Assembly (NCBI GenBank): GCA_023014485.1
Contig: JAJOZX010000877.1
Coordinates: forward strand, 1-64,000
DNA length: 64,000 nucleotides
Source: Bathynomus jamesi
Lineage: Eukaryota > Arthropoda > Malacostraca > Isopoda > Cirolanidae
Reading direction: 5' to 3'
The position numbers and the translations under genes were made by a program. Positions 1 through 12,102 of this stretch are shown piece after piece. Positions within the stretch are counted from its first letter, which is position 1. The number at the start of each line of letters is the position of its first letter. The notes beneath the pieces are model-generated. The model saw only the letters and a list, made by a program, of their open reading frames with translations, was not told the origin of the DNA and did not search any database.

Positions 1-2576
1 GCAGATTGTGTCTACCATCACACCTGCAGCGTAAATTTTCGAAGTGGAAAAAACATTCCTCGCGCATACTCCTCCGACGATCATGATTCGAAGAAAGGGA
101 GACCAACTAATGAAGAGCAACACCAAGCATTCCTTCAGACCTGTGCTTACCTGGAAGAGAATGATGATGAACAACTGTTGATTGGAGACCTAATTTCCAA
201 AATGGAGGAATATCTTCAAGGAAGTCAGAGCTCTGTCTACGAACGCAGGCACATGAAGAGAAAGCTTTTAGAACGTTACGGAGACAAGATCATAATAGCA
301 GGTGAAAGTGGGAAGGCAGATGTAGTAACACTACGAGAGACAGCTAATGAAATTCTTATAGATTATCACAAAAAGTCGAAAGAATGTGATATAGATATAG
401 AGCTACAGAAGATTTACCTAGTAGAAGCTGCTGCAAAAATAATCAGAAGTGATATCAAGTCTGTCGACTCGCCTAGAAAAGATGTGTATCCATCTCCAAA
501 TGACATCACTGCAGAAAGTGCTCTTGATTACATTCCCAACAGTCTGAAATTGCTATTATCAAAAGCATTTGCGGGACAGGATGCTTCAAGAAAAATAGGT
601 GCAATTGGGCAGAGCATTATGCAAGCAACTTGTCCTAGAGGATTACTATGTCCACTACAGATCGGTTTGTCGGTTCAGCTACACCACAACTTTAGGTCAA
701 GGTACCTTATTGACGTTCTCCATCAGCTGGGTTACTGTTCGTCGTATGCAGAAGTAACAAGATTCGAAAGAAACGCGGCGCTGGCAAGTGGGTCTGGCTC
801 TTTTACTGTTGATGAAAACACTGCAGTCCTTCTAGCAGCAGATAACGTCGATCATGATGTCTGCACTTTAGATGGGAAGAATACCTTTCATGGAATGGGT
901 ATGATTGCCGCAATAACTCCGAAGATCAAGATCCACTCTTCTATTCACAGGCGTAATGTTGGTGACAATGACATTAAGAAGATTGCAACCGTTGACATTA
1001 GGGAATATAGACACGCGAGAAGCATGTTGAGGGACATCTCATTCCGCGAACTTCCAGTACCCACTGCCACCATAAGTCGACTTAGTCTTCTCTGGCAGAT
1101 ATCTTCAGCAGAAAGATCAGGTCCAAGTTGGTCCGGAACAATGCAGGCAATTCACGGTGGCTCAAGTGTCTCACATCCAGGTGTGGCGTCGATCACGTTC
1201 CTTCCCATCATAGATATGTCGCCAACTGACATGACCTGCATATTTTCGACATTACTATATTTGAGCAAGATAGCACGCGATCAAAAAGTCCCATGCATTA
1301 TTACCTTTGATCAGCCTTTGTTCTGGAAAGCTTCCCAAATCATCAATGAACAGAGACCTGCAGGACATTGTTTTAATGCTGGGATCATTTCACACTCTGA
1401 TGAATCTTTTGGGAGCAGTCGGTACTCTTATGAATGGTTCAGGATTGTCTGAAGTACTTCAAGAAATATACGGACCAAATGCCGTGCAACACATGATGTC
1501 TGGAAAAGCTGTTTCAAGAGCGATACGTGGTCATATGATAGTAGATGCAGCTCTTAGTACCTCACTAGTCGCAGACGTTTTCCCTCGTAATGAAGATGGA
1601 ACTCCTCATGACCTCCATAAGGAAGCTTGTGACCTGCTCGACGATGTTATGACCGCCAAACAATCAGTTGAGGATGTGGAATCTTCGAATGCATTGTCTC
1701 AGATTGCTACCACTTTGGATGGGAAGAAAACTGACCTACAATCTACTTCGCAAACAAGTCAACTCTGGTTGGAATATCAGCGAATGATCAACATTGCACG
1801 TTCCTTGATAACAGCAGACAGAACCGGCTCGTGGGATTTGCACTTGCAAGCTATGCTGGAGACCATCCCCATAATTGCAGCAGCCGGACATCACAATTAC
1901 CTGAAATCGATATACCTGTACCTGCAGAAAATGTTAAGTTTGCCTTCTGAAAATCCAGCCGTTAACAAAATGTTCCAGGAAGGTAAGTTTGTGGTAAGAA
2001 GAAGCGACAGATTATGGGCCGGACTCGGCACAGACCTGGTGATAGAACAAGTACTAATGCGTTCCCTGAAAAGCAGAGGCAGACTGACACGCGGAAGTGG
2101 ATTTACAGACATCCAAAGGACAACGTGGCTCTTTTCTATGCCTCTGTGTTCCACTTATAACTTAGCAATGCAGGAATACACCAGAGTTTTGTTGGAAAGT
2201 AGTGAACAGCACAAGGAAATGAGGGGAAGTAGACAAATCAGGGACAGTAATGACATGAAGAAAGTACTTGAACGTCTGGAATCCTTATCCCCATTCCATT
2301 CTACCTCGGGTCTCTGCAACATTGTAACAGGGCTAACTGCTGATCCTGGAGTTAACGTTCATCAATTGCATTCAATCGGTACGAACATTGTCGTAAAAAT
2401 GATTGGGAAACAAGCCTTTACATATTCTGCCAAAAGATCTGACAAAGTGAAAACACTAGGATCTGCTTCTGCCGTTGTGATCACTGATGCTTCAGATATA
2501 GAAGTCTGAAAACATATGGAAAAGCAATCATTGTTTTTGATGGCTACAGCAGCTCTCCTACGATCAAGGACATGAC
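1..2576 (+). pseudogene. 5' part of a large nuclease-CXC protein relic, split by an LTR element
   Basis: The reading frame is already open at base 1, so the gene starts outside the window. Frame 1 runs to about 1355. A one-base shift there moves the coding sense into frame 2, continuous to a stop at 2507-2509, and a second shift just before that stop returns it to frame 1 until the LTR element at 2577. The translation resembles, from memory, a multi-copy invertebrate family of unknown function. Recognisable stretches include LQIGLSVQLHH, ADNVDHDVCTLDGKNTFHGM, FLPIIDMSPTDM, HMMSGKAVSRAIRGH and VVRRSDRLWAGL. The last stretch before the insertion reads VFDGYSSSPTIKDM (FDG codons from about 2536), which resembles the N-terminal acidic motif of XPG/FEN1 nucleases. 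The two frameshifts and the insertion make it a pseudogene, unless the shifts are assembly errors. No introns are evident, which fits a retrocopy or a transposon-borne gene. Confidence 0.75.
2573..2576. repeat. 4-bp target site duplication (TGAC), left
   Basis: TGAC precedes the left LTR and recurs at 7731-7734 after the right LTR. Removing the element and one TGAC copy restores the reading frame across the join (K-D-M-T-H-R-R-R), so the insertion point is known to the base. Confidence 0.85.
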
Positions 2577-3147
2577 TGTAGTGATCGCTTTATTAATTTA
2601 CTTTCTCTTCATTGTTTACGCTTCTTTCTACTTTACTATATCTCTATTTATTCTCGATCGGCTATTTCTTTCATTTATCACTTTGTTTCTCTACACTCTT
2701 TTTGCCGCATCGTATAAATATCATGGTAGCGCGCCTAGACCTGACTCTGAAAGACCGTTACAAAACAAAGGGGGAAGGGGGTAGATTAATACTCTTTTTA
2801 ACACTTATGAACGTTTTATTAATTTCGAAAATGGTTTAGTTAAGTTAGGGGTATGCGAGTATGAAATTCTATTATAATAATTTAGGTCGGAGAGGGACAC
2901 ACACTTAATTAACTTTACGTTACATTTCGTCAACCTATCGCGTAACGCGTTGCCTCAAGACTGACTCCCTTATGGGTAGCCGGCTGTTTGGGTTCCTCCG
3001 TCAGGACTACCAACTTACCCATTTTAAACAATTTAATCTAACAAACATGCTTTATCGTAATTTCATAATCATTAGTAAATGATTTACATTAAACATTATC
3101 TTATTTAATTAAACAGAAATTAATATTCTTAACTAAGCATTACTACA
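2577..3147 (-). repeat. 3' LTR of copy A
   Basis: 571-bp repeat nearly identical to 7160-7730, with a few indels and substitutions. It is the 3' LTR in the minus orientation, because the purine-rich tract lies next to its inner end (about 3148-3165). Confidence 0.85.
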
Positions 3148-6100
3148 CTCGCATCACCCCCTTGAAAATAAGTTTTTCCATTAGTAAAACTTATTAATAT
3201 CGTTTAACAATGTCAATAAATTTATTCAACAAACTTACATATTTTGCAATTTTTTTTTTTTTTCTTTAACAATTCAGAGAGATAGACAAGAAATAATTAG
3301 GATGACAAATTCCATACATATATTGTATCATATTATAAAAACCGAAAACTTTATAATTTTCACATTTGCATAAAATAACATTTCACTCTAATAATTAAAT
3401 TACAACCTGTAACTAATCTATACATGCCAAAAAAAATAACGAAAATTTTCTTACAGTGGCTACACAAATCCAAGTTCACAATCTATTCCCGCGATTTCTC
3501 ATCAACGATCGCTTTACATTTGAAACAATTATTTGTATAGTTATACAGTTACTATCAGGGCAACATAGAAAAAATATAAGAAAAAGTTTACATAAAATAC
3601 TGACCAAGAGCGCACATACTATTTCACGAAAAACACAACAATTATGGGCAATAATCGCACCCTTTCACTTATAATTTCATTACATAATAATCAGTACATT
3701 AATTTGCTGGACGTTGTTTAGATGACACTCCGCACGCTGACAACGGATTTCAATTTTCAATCGCAGCTCTCCTGCTCACTTCGCTAGAATGCAAGGGATT
3801 GCATCAATCAACATGCAACAGGGCAGCACGCTATAATGGTTCCGCTCTCTCTCCAATGGCGAAAAAAAAACAAGAGACGTCCAATTCTAAAAGGATCAGG
3901 GGGGGAGATATCTGAAAGCGGGACCACGCGCTGGAATTGGACGGAATTTGCAATTCTAGAAGTCGATGAAGAAACTCGCCTTGTCTCATCTCCACTTTTG
4001 TCGGTGAACGCTGCTCTTCCTACGTCCAGCTGAAAGACTCTTCTACTGGCAACAATCAAACGATGACTCCGCCGTAGGCCGTTTCCCAACGAACCTACTG
4101 TATGTCTGTATGGACAGTACAGTCGTAGGCACCCGTTCAAGCTCTCGTGGCTTGTCTACCGCGCGCTGTGACACATATTTAGCGAAGCATTCGAGCAGCG
4201 TGACCAGCTACTGCCCGAAAAATACCAGTAGACCATCTTCGATCGAAACTTTCGTGTGCCAAGACCCTGCACACGTAAATTTCTCTTCTCTTCCGAAACT
4301 GTCCTGCGCCAAGTCCATGCGCATTCGGTTCCTCTCTTCTCTCTCTTCTCTTCCGAAACCATCCTGCGCCAAGTCCATGCGCCATTTGGTTTCTCTTCTC
4401 TCTCTCTCATTGGTGATCGATCACCTATCCGGTCGACTAAACTCACTTGATGGAACTCGGATTCAACTTGGTTGACTCCCAAACCGAGCCTTTGCAATTT
4501 TGAAAAAAAAAGTTTATTCGAAACGTTTCTGTACTGCTTATCATTTCATTTTTAATTTATCGAATTTTCTCGACAGTTCACTTCGAAATACTAACTACAC
4601 ATTTGCTCTGGCCAAATTCACGGAAAGAAAAAAAATTACACATCTCAAAATTTCGCAAAAATTTTAATCAAATCTAGCTACCAATAAGGTCACTTATGGC
4701 AGTTACAGCAGAGAAGATAAAAAAAGTCATAAAACGCTAAACAAAATTGTACAGTATAAATATAAAAGCGCCCATACATAGTAACTGTTAGTATAATTTA
4801 AGAATATTATTGTTCAAACTATCGTCAGAAATCACCTCAATACCTCTAAATACAAAAGACAAAAATGAACCCCAGAAACTTCATGTCATCCATTCTCTGA
4901 CAATCATGAACCCTCTTGCTTTGAGGAGCACACAAAGACGCCACAAAAACGTTACTACTGGCTATCTCGAAGGCTCCATTTCCGAGTGTACACTTGAGTC
5001 AATGTTTCAAATGCATTAGTTAACTCCGACTGAAGGTTTAAACAATAATAATTTTCTAAACAGTTATTAAAAAGTAAAAAAAATTTAAATATTACTACCA
5101 AAAATTATTTTAATACAGTAATTCCAACTTGAAACGTCAAATTTCATACGAATTGAACTCGCAATTAGCAAATTACATCTGAGATACAACTCTCTCCTTC
5201 AACAGAAACCCCAGTATGGTTTGCAAATCACAAAAATCTCAGTAATTTATCGTTTCCAAGTGAAACTACAAATTTGCATAGTTATACTAAATAAGAATAG
5301 ATCATATGCACTAAAAAATACACGCAATCCACTGTAAACAAAACAACACTGCATAATTAAGAGCGGTCGCTTTGTTTGTAAGCGAACCTCTATACAAATA
5401 TCCCTAACCGAATGAACTTGCATTATATCCTAACATAATTTCGTAATATTTTCCATGCAAACGCTCGAACTAAAAAAAAGACATTTTTCATTTCTAATAC
5501 CCAAATTAAAATATTAAATTAAAACATCCTTTTTAGAATACAATCTAAATTTGAACTAAAAATGTTACCATTGTCATTGAACTGGAAAGAAAAATAAAAA
5601 TCGGCCTACCTGTACCAATAAAATTGATTATTGAATGAATTTATAAAACGTAAAGAAAATATATGAAAAGAATTTTCTACACAAATTTCTGTAATTCAAA
5701 AAAAATTATAATATCCAGATTTAGTAAAATATGTACCGTAACTCACATTGGCCGCCAAAATAAAAAATAAAATTTACTGCCGCTTTTAGGCCTATATTTA
5801 ATAAATTTAATGTTATGCGCGGAAAGAACAATTTAGAATTTTATGCATAACATTTGTGCTTATTAAAGAAAAATCCTATGCTTATTTATGTTAAACCAAT
5901 TAAAATTTTGTTAAATAACTAAAAATTTACTACTCAATAGACATACCGTAGTAACGGTTTATCTCCGAACAATATTTTACGATAGGCCTACAAGAAATCC
6001 CTCAGTACAATACAATAGCCATTTTACCAAATATGTCGGAATTGTCGTGAAATGAACGAAAGGAATAGAGAGAGAAAAAAAAATAATCAGCTTACCTACC

Positions 6101-7159
6101 AAAGTTTATGAGTATATAAATATATGTAATTATATATATAACTAATAAATACGTATTAGTTAATAAGTAAGTATATAATTAATGAGTATATAATTAATGA
6201 GTATATAAAAAATCCAAAAAAAACTTATAAAAATTTCACAACACAATTTCTCTATTTCAGTTAAACGAATTCTACTTATTTTGAAATTTAACACAATCCT
6301 ATACGGCGACTTATAATCTGACAAATTTAATATGTTTAAGATTACCTTTCGACTGTCAATTAACTGTAACTTAACCTATATAGCGCGAAGCGAGCGAAGC
6401 AAAAAGCCCGTAAATCTATATAAACAAAATAATCCTATTATTATATACAGGCAATCGAAATATAATCAAAAATCTGCTAATGAAACCCAGAAAATTTCTC
6501 ACAAATTTTCGCTAAAACATTTTGAAAGGACCATATAAAATGTGTATCACTGTATTTAAACTAACAATTTACTTACGTACAAATTTTTTCTATATTAATC
6601 GCTATTTTTATATCACAATTACTACTAATTTCAAAAATTTTAAACAAAGTAAAAAGGTAAGCTGAAACAGCATACAGTGGAAGAGATGAAAAAAAAAGAA
6701 AAATTGAGTCTTCAGGCAGCACGATAATGTTCAAAACTATATCCTCTCCAACCGAATGAACGAAATTTAACGTAATAATGACTCGCAATATTGAGTCGGA
6801 CAAACGAAAAGCAACGGAACTGGACGATGAAAAATGGGACAAAGAATCCAACGAACTCCCACGAAAAGAAAGAAAAAAAACAAATTAAATTTTTAGGCGC
6901 GAAGTTTGTCAGGGACGCTATCAGGATGCGAAGGCGAAGCGCCATTTTTAATTTTATTTACAATGAAATTTTAAGGAATGAAATTCGAAATTTGCCTGCA
7001 AACGAGATCTTTGCATTTAGATATTTTAATAATCGAAATAAAATATTCATTAACGCTATTGGTTATTATACCGGTTTTGAAGAATTTTAATCGAAATACT
7101 ATCACGTGGGTAAGCCTCAAAATATATATATAGGAGGACCACCGCCGCCAGCCACCAGA
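3148..7159 (-). other. Interior of LTR copy A, noncoding
   Basis: Very AT-rich. It holds no frame that looks like a retroviral-type gene. The stretch 4110-4475 contains a tandem motif of about 60 bp, two to three copies around CTTCCGAAACTGTCCTGCGC, which is conserved in the other two copies of this family. Short (TA)-rich tracts lie at about 6110-6220. This is best read as leader and structural RNA rather than protein-coding sequence. Confidence 0.6.
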
Positions 7160-7730
7160 TGTAGTGATCGTCTTTATTAATTAACTTTCTCTCTTTATTT
7201 ACGCTTCTTTCTACTTTACTATATCTCTATTTATTCTCGATCGGCTATTTCTTTCATTTATCACTTTGTTTCTCTACACTCTTTTTGCCGTATCGTATAA
7301 ATATCATGGTAGCGCGCCTAGACCTGACTCTGAAAGACCGTTACAAAACAAAGGGGGAAGGGGGTATATTAATACTCTTTTTAACACTTATGAACGTTTT
7401 ATTAATTTCGAAAATGGTTTAGTTAAGTTAGGGGTATGCGAGTATGAAATTCTATTATAATAATTTAGGTCGGAGAGGGACACCACTTAATTAACTTTAC
7501 GTTACATTTCGTCAACCTACGCGTAACGCGTTGCCTCAAGACTGACTCCCTTATGGGTAGCCGCTGTTGGGTTCCTCCGTCCAGGACTACCAACTTTACC
7601 CATTTTAAACAATTTACAATCTAACAAACATGCTTTATCGTAATTTCATAATCATTAGTAAATGATTTACATTAAACATTATCTTATTTAATTAAACAGA
7701 AATTAATATTCTTAACTAAGCATTCCTACA
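7160..7730 (-). repeat. 5' LTR of copy A
   Basis: 571-bp partner of 2577-3147. Its inner edge abuts the putative primer-binding sequence (minus-strand TCTGGTGGC) and its outer edge abuts the TGAC duplication at 7731-7734. The high identity of the two LTRs implies a fairly recent insertion. Confidence 0.85.
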
Positions 7731-8752
7731 TGACCCACAGAAGACGCAGCACCAAGACAAGCAGAAATGTGAATCTCAGTCCAAGCATGAAGTTTGTTGG
7801 CCAGAAGGAACACTTCTTGGCTAATGAAAACAACAAGCAAGCATTTATTTCCCTCGTAGGTGAGATGTTGAAGAAGCACGGGTGTACTGTTCACAACGCA
7901 GATGGGGATGCTGATGTGGACATCGTTCGTGCAGCAGTTTCCTCATCAGAAAATGCAACTACAACAGTAATAGGGGAAGACACCGACTTGCTGATTCTCC
8001 TTCTGTACCATGCCAAGGACAGTGGTTTCAAGTTGTACTATCGCAGCGATGTAAGACGGGGACCATCTCCTAATCCTGTGTATGATATTCTCAGCATTCA
8101 ATCATTGTTAGGCAATGACATCTGCAAGTATCTCCTGTTTGTGCATGCTTTCACGGGCTGTGATAGCACATCCAGAATTTTTTCGATCGGTAAAGCCAAA
8201 GCATTCGACACACTGATGAAGGTGGCTGAACTCCGTTCAGTTGCAAATACATTCTGTTCTGATTGTTGCCAACACTCTGACATTGAAGCCGCTGGAAGAA
8301 AGGCAATGCTTCTGTTGTATGGCTACAAAACACTTGAATCCACTAACGCACTACGTCATCGAATGTTAGTTGAAAAGGTAGCTACAGCTAAATCTTTTGT
8401 TACACCCGAACGTTTGCCACCTACCGATGCGTCCACAAAGTACCACAGCTTTCGCACATACTTTCAAATACTAATCTGGAAGTCTACAGAAGAGAAGATC
8501 GATGCAGAACAGTGGGGTTGGTATGTAAAGAATAATTCCTACTACCCTACAGCATGCGACAAGCCACCAGCTCCAAATTATCTACTCAACATGATCCGCT
8601 GCTCCTGCAAGACGAAATGTGCTACTTCAAGATGTGGATGCAAGCGTAATGGAATGCCCTGTTCAGCCGCTTGTGGCGAGTGCCAAATCAGTGGTTGCGA
8701 TAACAACCCAAGTACCGGTAATCTATCCGATGATAGTGATGAAGAGGATTAA
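7731..8752 (+). pseudogene. 3' part of the nuclease-CXC relic: XPG/FEN1-like core and CXC motif
   Basis: One open frame continues the gene after the LTR insertion, ending in TAA at 8750-8752. Residues are counted from the ATG at 7730. An acidic DGDADVD motif lies at 58-64, GEDTDLL at 82-88, a GCDST motif at 143-147 and IGKAKA at 153-158. Their order and spacing match the XPG-I region and helix-hairpin-helix of flap endonucleases (EDTDLL, then LLGCD, then GIG-K-A). A cysteine-rich block at about 290-324 (CSCKTKCATSRCGCKRNGMPC) is a tesmin/TSO1-type CXC motif, which in other proteins binds zinc and DNA. An acidic tail (SDDSDEED) ends the protein. The nuclease assignment is inferred from motif order; activity is not shown. 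This half is free of stops, so it decayed little after the insertion. Confidence 0.75.
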
Positions 8753-9660
8753 TTTCTGTATGTTTGTGACCAGGTATCACTTCTTCTGTAATGAACATAA
8801 CTTGAAACTGGGAAAAAAATAATTGTTGTATTATTGATTATAAAAATCTGTAAAAAGCTATATAACATTATATTTGCGAAATAACTGGTTGTGTTGTATA
8901 TTGTTGAATTATTTAAAACATTACAACTGAAAGAAAAAGCATCAAATGTATCTCTATAAATAAAAGCGTAAATTATATATTTTTTTTTTTCGTAGGAAAC
9001 ATCCAGTCCGCCATTTTGAATTTCATTTTTGGGGGTGTTCCCTTGGTCCAATTTTGTCGGATTTTGGATATGTTATTCGGCAATGGTTCCTGAGCTGGAA
9101 ACAGTTTAGAAAGCTTCTGAAGCAATTTTGCCCAGGTCTAACTACAAATTGCCTGGACTATATACCAAAACAAAGATCTTTGTAAGATCCTAGTCTTTCT
9201 TTAAAAGTTTCCACAAACGAGCTAACTACTTCCTCATTTCTAAATTATTAAAACTAATCAATAAATAAAACAAATACTACAAAAGAAGTTAATTTCAGAC
9301 AGAAAACATAATTAAGAAATGCGAAATCATGTGGCAATTAAAACTTGATAGACGAACAATTACATACTGTAGGTTTATGTATATAGGATGTACATTAAAA
9401 TACAGTTTCTGGCACATAAAATATGTATATAATAAGATAGAGAAATGCGAGTGTGGAGGGAAATACAAAGGTAGAACATGACGAAATATAGTTGATAAAT
9501 AATAAAACAAAGTTTCGAAGTTTCGAGAAAAAAATTAGTAAAATTACAGTAGTCGAAAGAAGATGAAAATAACAGTTAAAATCGAACTTGAGTGAGAACA
9601 ATCAAGGTATTTTGTCTGAAATTAATAATAAAAAGAATCCTATATACTATTGAGCTAAAA
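8753..9660. other. 3' flank of the relic gene, no gene seen
   Basis: AT-rich sequence with an AATAAA-type signal near 8956, followed by a T-run at about 8979-8990. It may be the 3' UTR of the upstream gene. Short frames on the minus strand here have no recognisable content. Confidence 0.4.
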
Positions 9661-10160
9661 TGTGTGTGTGTGTGTGTGTGTCCGCTTTCTTCGGAACCGT
9701 GCACAGACTAAACGGCACATCGGAAAATTCTGCAGCCACCACCAACTGATAGCCCATGAGCTGCCAATGTGCTCTGTCAAGTTTCCCGGTCCTAGGTCAC
9801 AATTACTGGGTCCGAAGGCCCCAGCACCGCGATAAAACTACAGAAAAGAACGCAGCCGTGAAAATCTTGAGCTTCACATTGTGTGACATATACTGCTACC
9901 CGCCCTCCGGGTGGGTAGCAGTATATATCACAGTGCTACCCTCCGGGGGTAGTGAGGGAGGGGTGGGGTAATTGGGGGAGTGGGGGTAGGGGTAATGGCG
10001 TTTTTTACTTTTGTGTGTGGGGGTAATGGGGGAGTGGGGGCGTAATGGGAGAGAGGGGTGGGGGTAATGGGGTTAATGACGTTTTTTTAATTTTGTGGCT
10101 GGATCACAGTGCTACCCGCCCGGAGGGCTACCTGCCCGCAGGGCCAAGTTGTACAACGAT
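9661..10160. repeat. GC-rich repeat with (TG)n start and G-rich minisatellite
   Basis: Starts with (TG)n at about 9661-9681, then moderately GC-rich sequence, an almost perfect hairpin at 9883-9931, and a G-rich stretch at 9940-10075 built on loose copies of GGGGGAGTGGGGGTAATGG. A module like TGCTACCCGCCC-GGAGGGC recurs at 9895, 9933 and 10111. No coding sense found. Confidence 0.5.
9883..9931. repeat. 49-bp inverted repeat (hairpin)
   Basis: Arms of 22 bp with two mismatches (GTGACATATACTGCTACC... and its complement) separated by a loop of about 5 bases (CTCCG). The strong GC-rich stem stands out from its AT-rich surroundings. Confidence 0.7.
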
Positions 10161-11393
10161 CGCAGCGATAGCGAGCTACCGCTTGTAATAACTATACTAA
10201 TAATAATAATAATAATAATACTAACAACAATAATAATGATAAAGATAACAATAATGATGGTAACGGTACTAACACGAATATTGGTGGTGGGAAAAGCTCA
10301 ATGGTACTTGCAGTAATAAGGACGGGAAAACTAACTGGATTATAAAGCGGTATATTGGAGAAAATATATTGAAATCATAAATACAAAATAAAGGAAAAAA
10401 AGGTAAAATATTAAAGGTTTCCGAATTTTATTCTGGGTTTGGCTCTTTGGGAGGTTATTTCACCTGAGAACGTAGTCTTCTTTAAATTCTATTCCGTTTG
10501 GAGTCACAAATACACTGCTTTTCGTGTGGAGTCTACAGATATACAAAAAATATTATTCTAAACTAAATACGGGTCTGTATACGGACGGTTTGCGGTTGCG
10601 GATACTTGTACTGTAGTTTATGGTCCAGTTTGTGCAAAGCAAGCCTCAGGTAGTACGAGTGTAACTGTGATTGATACAGGTAAATTTGTGCTGCCTTGGG
10701 GAGGAAACACAAACTTGCGATGCACCTTGCTCCTTAAGAATCATGCACCTGGACTAATAATAACTAGGGGTGTCTGCAATACAAACTAACGAAAATTGCA
10801 ATAAATTGAATACGGATATGGATGTTGTTTGGACTAGATTAACACAGAGCATTGTTGCTTTCAATAGTGATGAACCACGTCCGGACGTCTCATCGGTACT
10901 TTGACACCATATTTGCTTGGCAATGTTGGTGCAAGTTGGCCGTTCCTTGAAATATGTCAGTATAGCCGGAATGATGGTCTATGTGAAAAGATGTTTAATT
11001 CTTCATACTTCCACTTAAATTTTGACTGTATCGATGAGTTATATATATATATAATAAAGTAAAAAAACTTGAAAAGTTGAAAATGTAGATAATTTTGTGG
11101 AACTTCGCTAGTCAGATTGTCGAAGAAGTTAAAAAACAAAGAGAAATAAATGCATAAAAAAAATCAGATTCTTAAAATTCAGATAAAATACTGAGCCATA
11201 ATCTAACTCAGCTTCCCTTGCGTTCAGAGAAATTTTTCAGATCAGGATTCAAAGATTTTCGAATTCAAATCGGAGTCCATTCAAACTACCCTCGAATCTG
11301 GATTGGTTAACTGCTCCCATTACGGTATATGGTTTAATAGTAGTCGCATCTTCAGTATAACCAATAATATTTTACTTTATATATATATATATA
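10161..11393. other. Noncoding stretch
   Basis: Contains a short (TAA)n tract near 10195-10220 and (TA)n at about 11040 and 11376-11393. No frame with recognisable protein content. Confidence 0.4.
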
Positions 11394-11541
11394 TGATGAA
11401 TAAAACCACGAAGGAAAAAAGAAACACAAAGGGGTGCTCAAGCGCTTTCGTCTAATGACATCCTCAGGAACACTGGAGTGAAAGGACAGATCAAGGCAAT
11501 ATATAGGTTACAAAAATAAACATACATACATACATATTCAC

Positions 11542-11588
<47 letters not shown>

Positions 11589-11790
11589 TACATATATATA
11601 GTAAGCATAGAAAAAATTGTGGGAGGAGCCAACATTTATATGGTCACAAAAGAATAAAGAAATAAAAATAAATATAAATATAAATTGAGAAAAAATTAAT
11701 TACAAAATAGTGCCTTAGTGATATATATGTCACAGCCTAAATAATCATAAAGAAATAAACAGGCAAATAAAAAAAAAACCACAAATATAT

Positions 11791-11854
<64 letters not shown>

Positions 11855-12080
11855 CACTTTTAGCACTTTGGCCGACCTTCAATATAAATTCAAATGGCTT
11901 GTTTATGGAACAGGTCACAAAAGAATAAAGAAATAAAAATAAATATAAATATTGTAAGTGGAGTCTACCAATTCAAGCTCAAAAGGGAAGTTTTTACAAT
12001 CAATTTAATAGATGCTGCCAAATTGATATATATGTCACAAAAAAATAAAGAAATAAACCAAAAAAACAAAAAAAAAAAAA
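11394..12080 (+). repeat. Left inverted arm of the Penelope-like element
   Basis: Reverse complement of 14590-15242, with (TA)n tracts of different length in each arm. Short frames here are read through microsatellite and have no protein meaning. Confidence 0.8.
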
Positions 12081-12102
12081 ACTTTCCTAAACGTTTCCGC
12101 AA

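Larger units (their letters stand above)
2577..7730 (-). mobile_element. Non-autonomous LTR retrotransposon, copy A (minus strand)
   Basis: Two 571-bp direct repeats bound a 4.0-kb interior, flanked by a TGAC target duplication. I orient it on the minus strand. Next to the right LTR, the minus strand reads TCTGGTGGCTGGCGG, placed like a primer-binding site. Next to the left LTR, the minus strand reads AAGGGGGTGATGCGAG, like a polypurine tract. The LTR begins TGTAG and ends CTACA on that strand. The interior has only short spurious reading frames and no gag, protease, reverse transcriptase or integrase, so it must be mobilised in trans (a LARD-like element). About 1 kb of interior (roughly 3450-4500) matches, inverted, the repeats at 43.9-45.0 and 48.9-50.0 kb. 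The superfamily is not determinable here; a 4-bp duplication is compatible with Gypsy or BEL. Confidence 0.85.

Noticed and set aside
2572..2784. Small hydrophobic protein frame at the LTR start
   Set aside because: It starts in the disrupted gene and runs into LTR sequence; the repeat in the other LTR explains the partner frame at 7266-7460.
3148..7159. Virus-derived or gag-pol genes in the LTR interior
   Set aside because: No protease, RT, integrase or capsid motif on either strand.
11521..11600. CRISPR-like regular repeats
   Set aside because: Microsatellite with no spacer pattern; the sequence is plainly eukaryotic.
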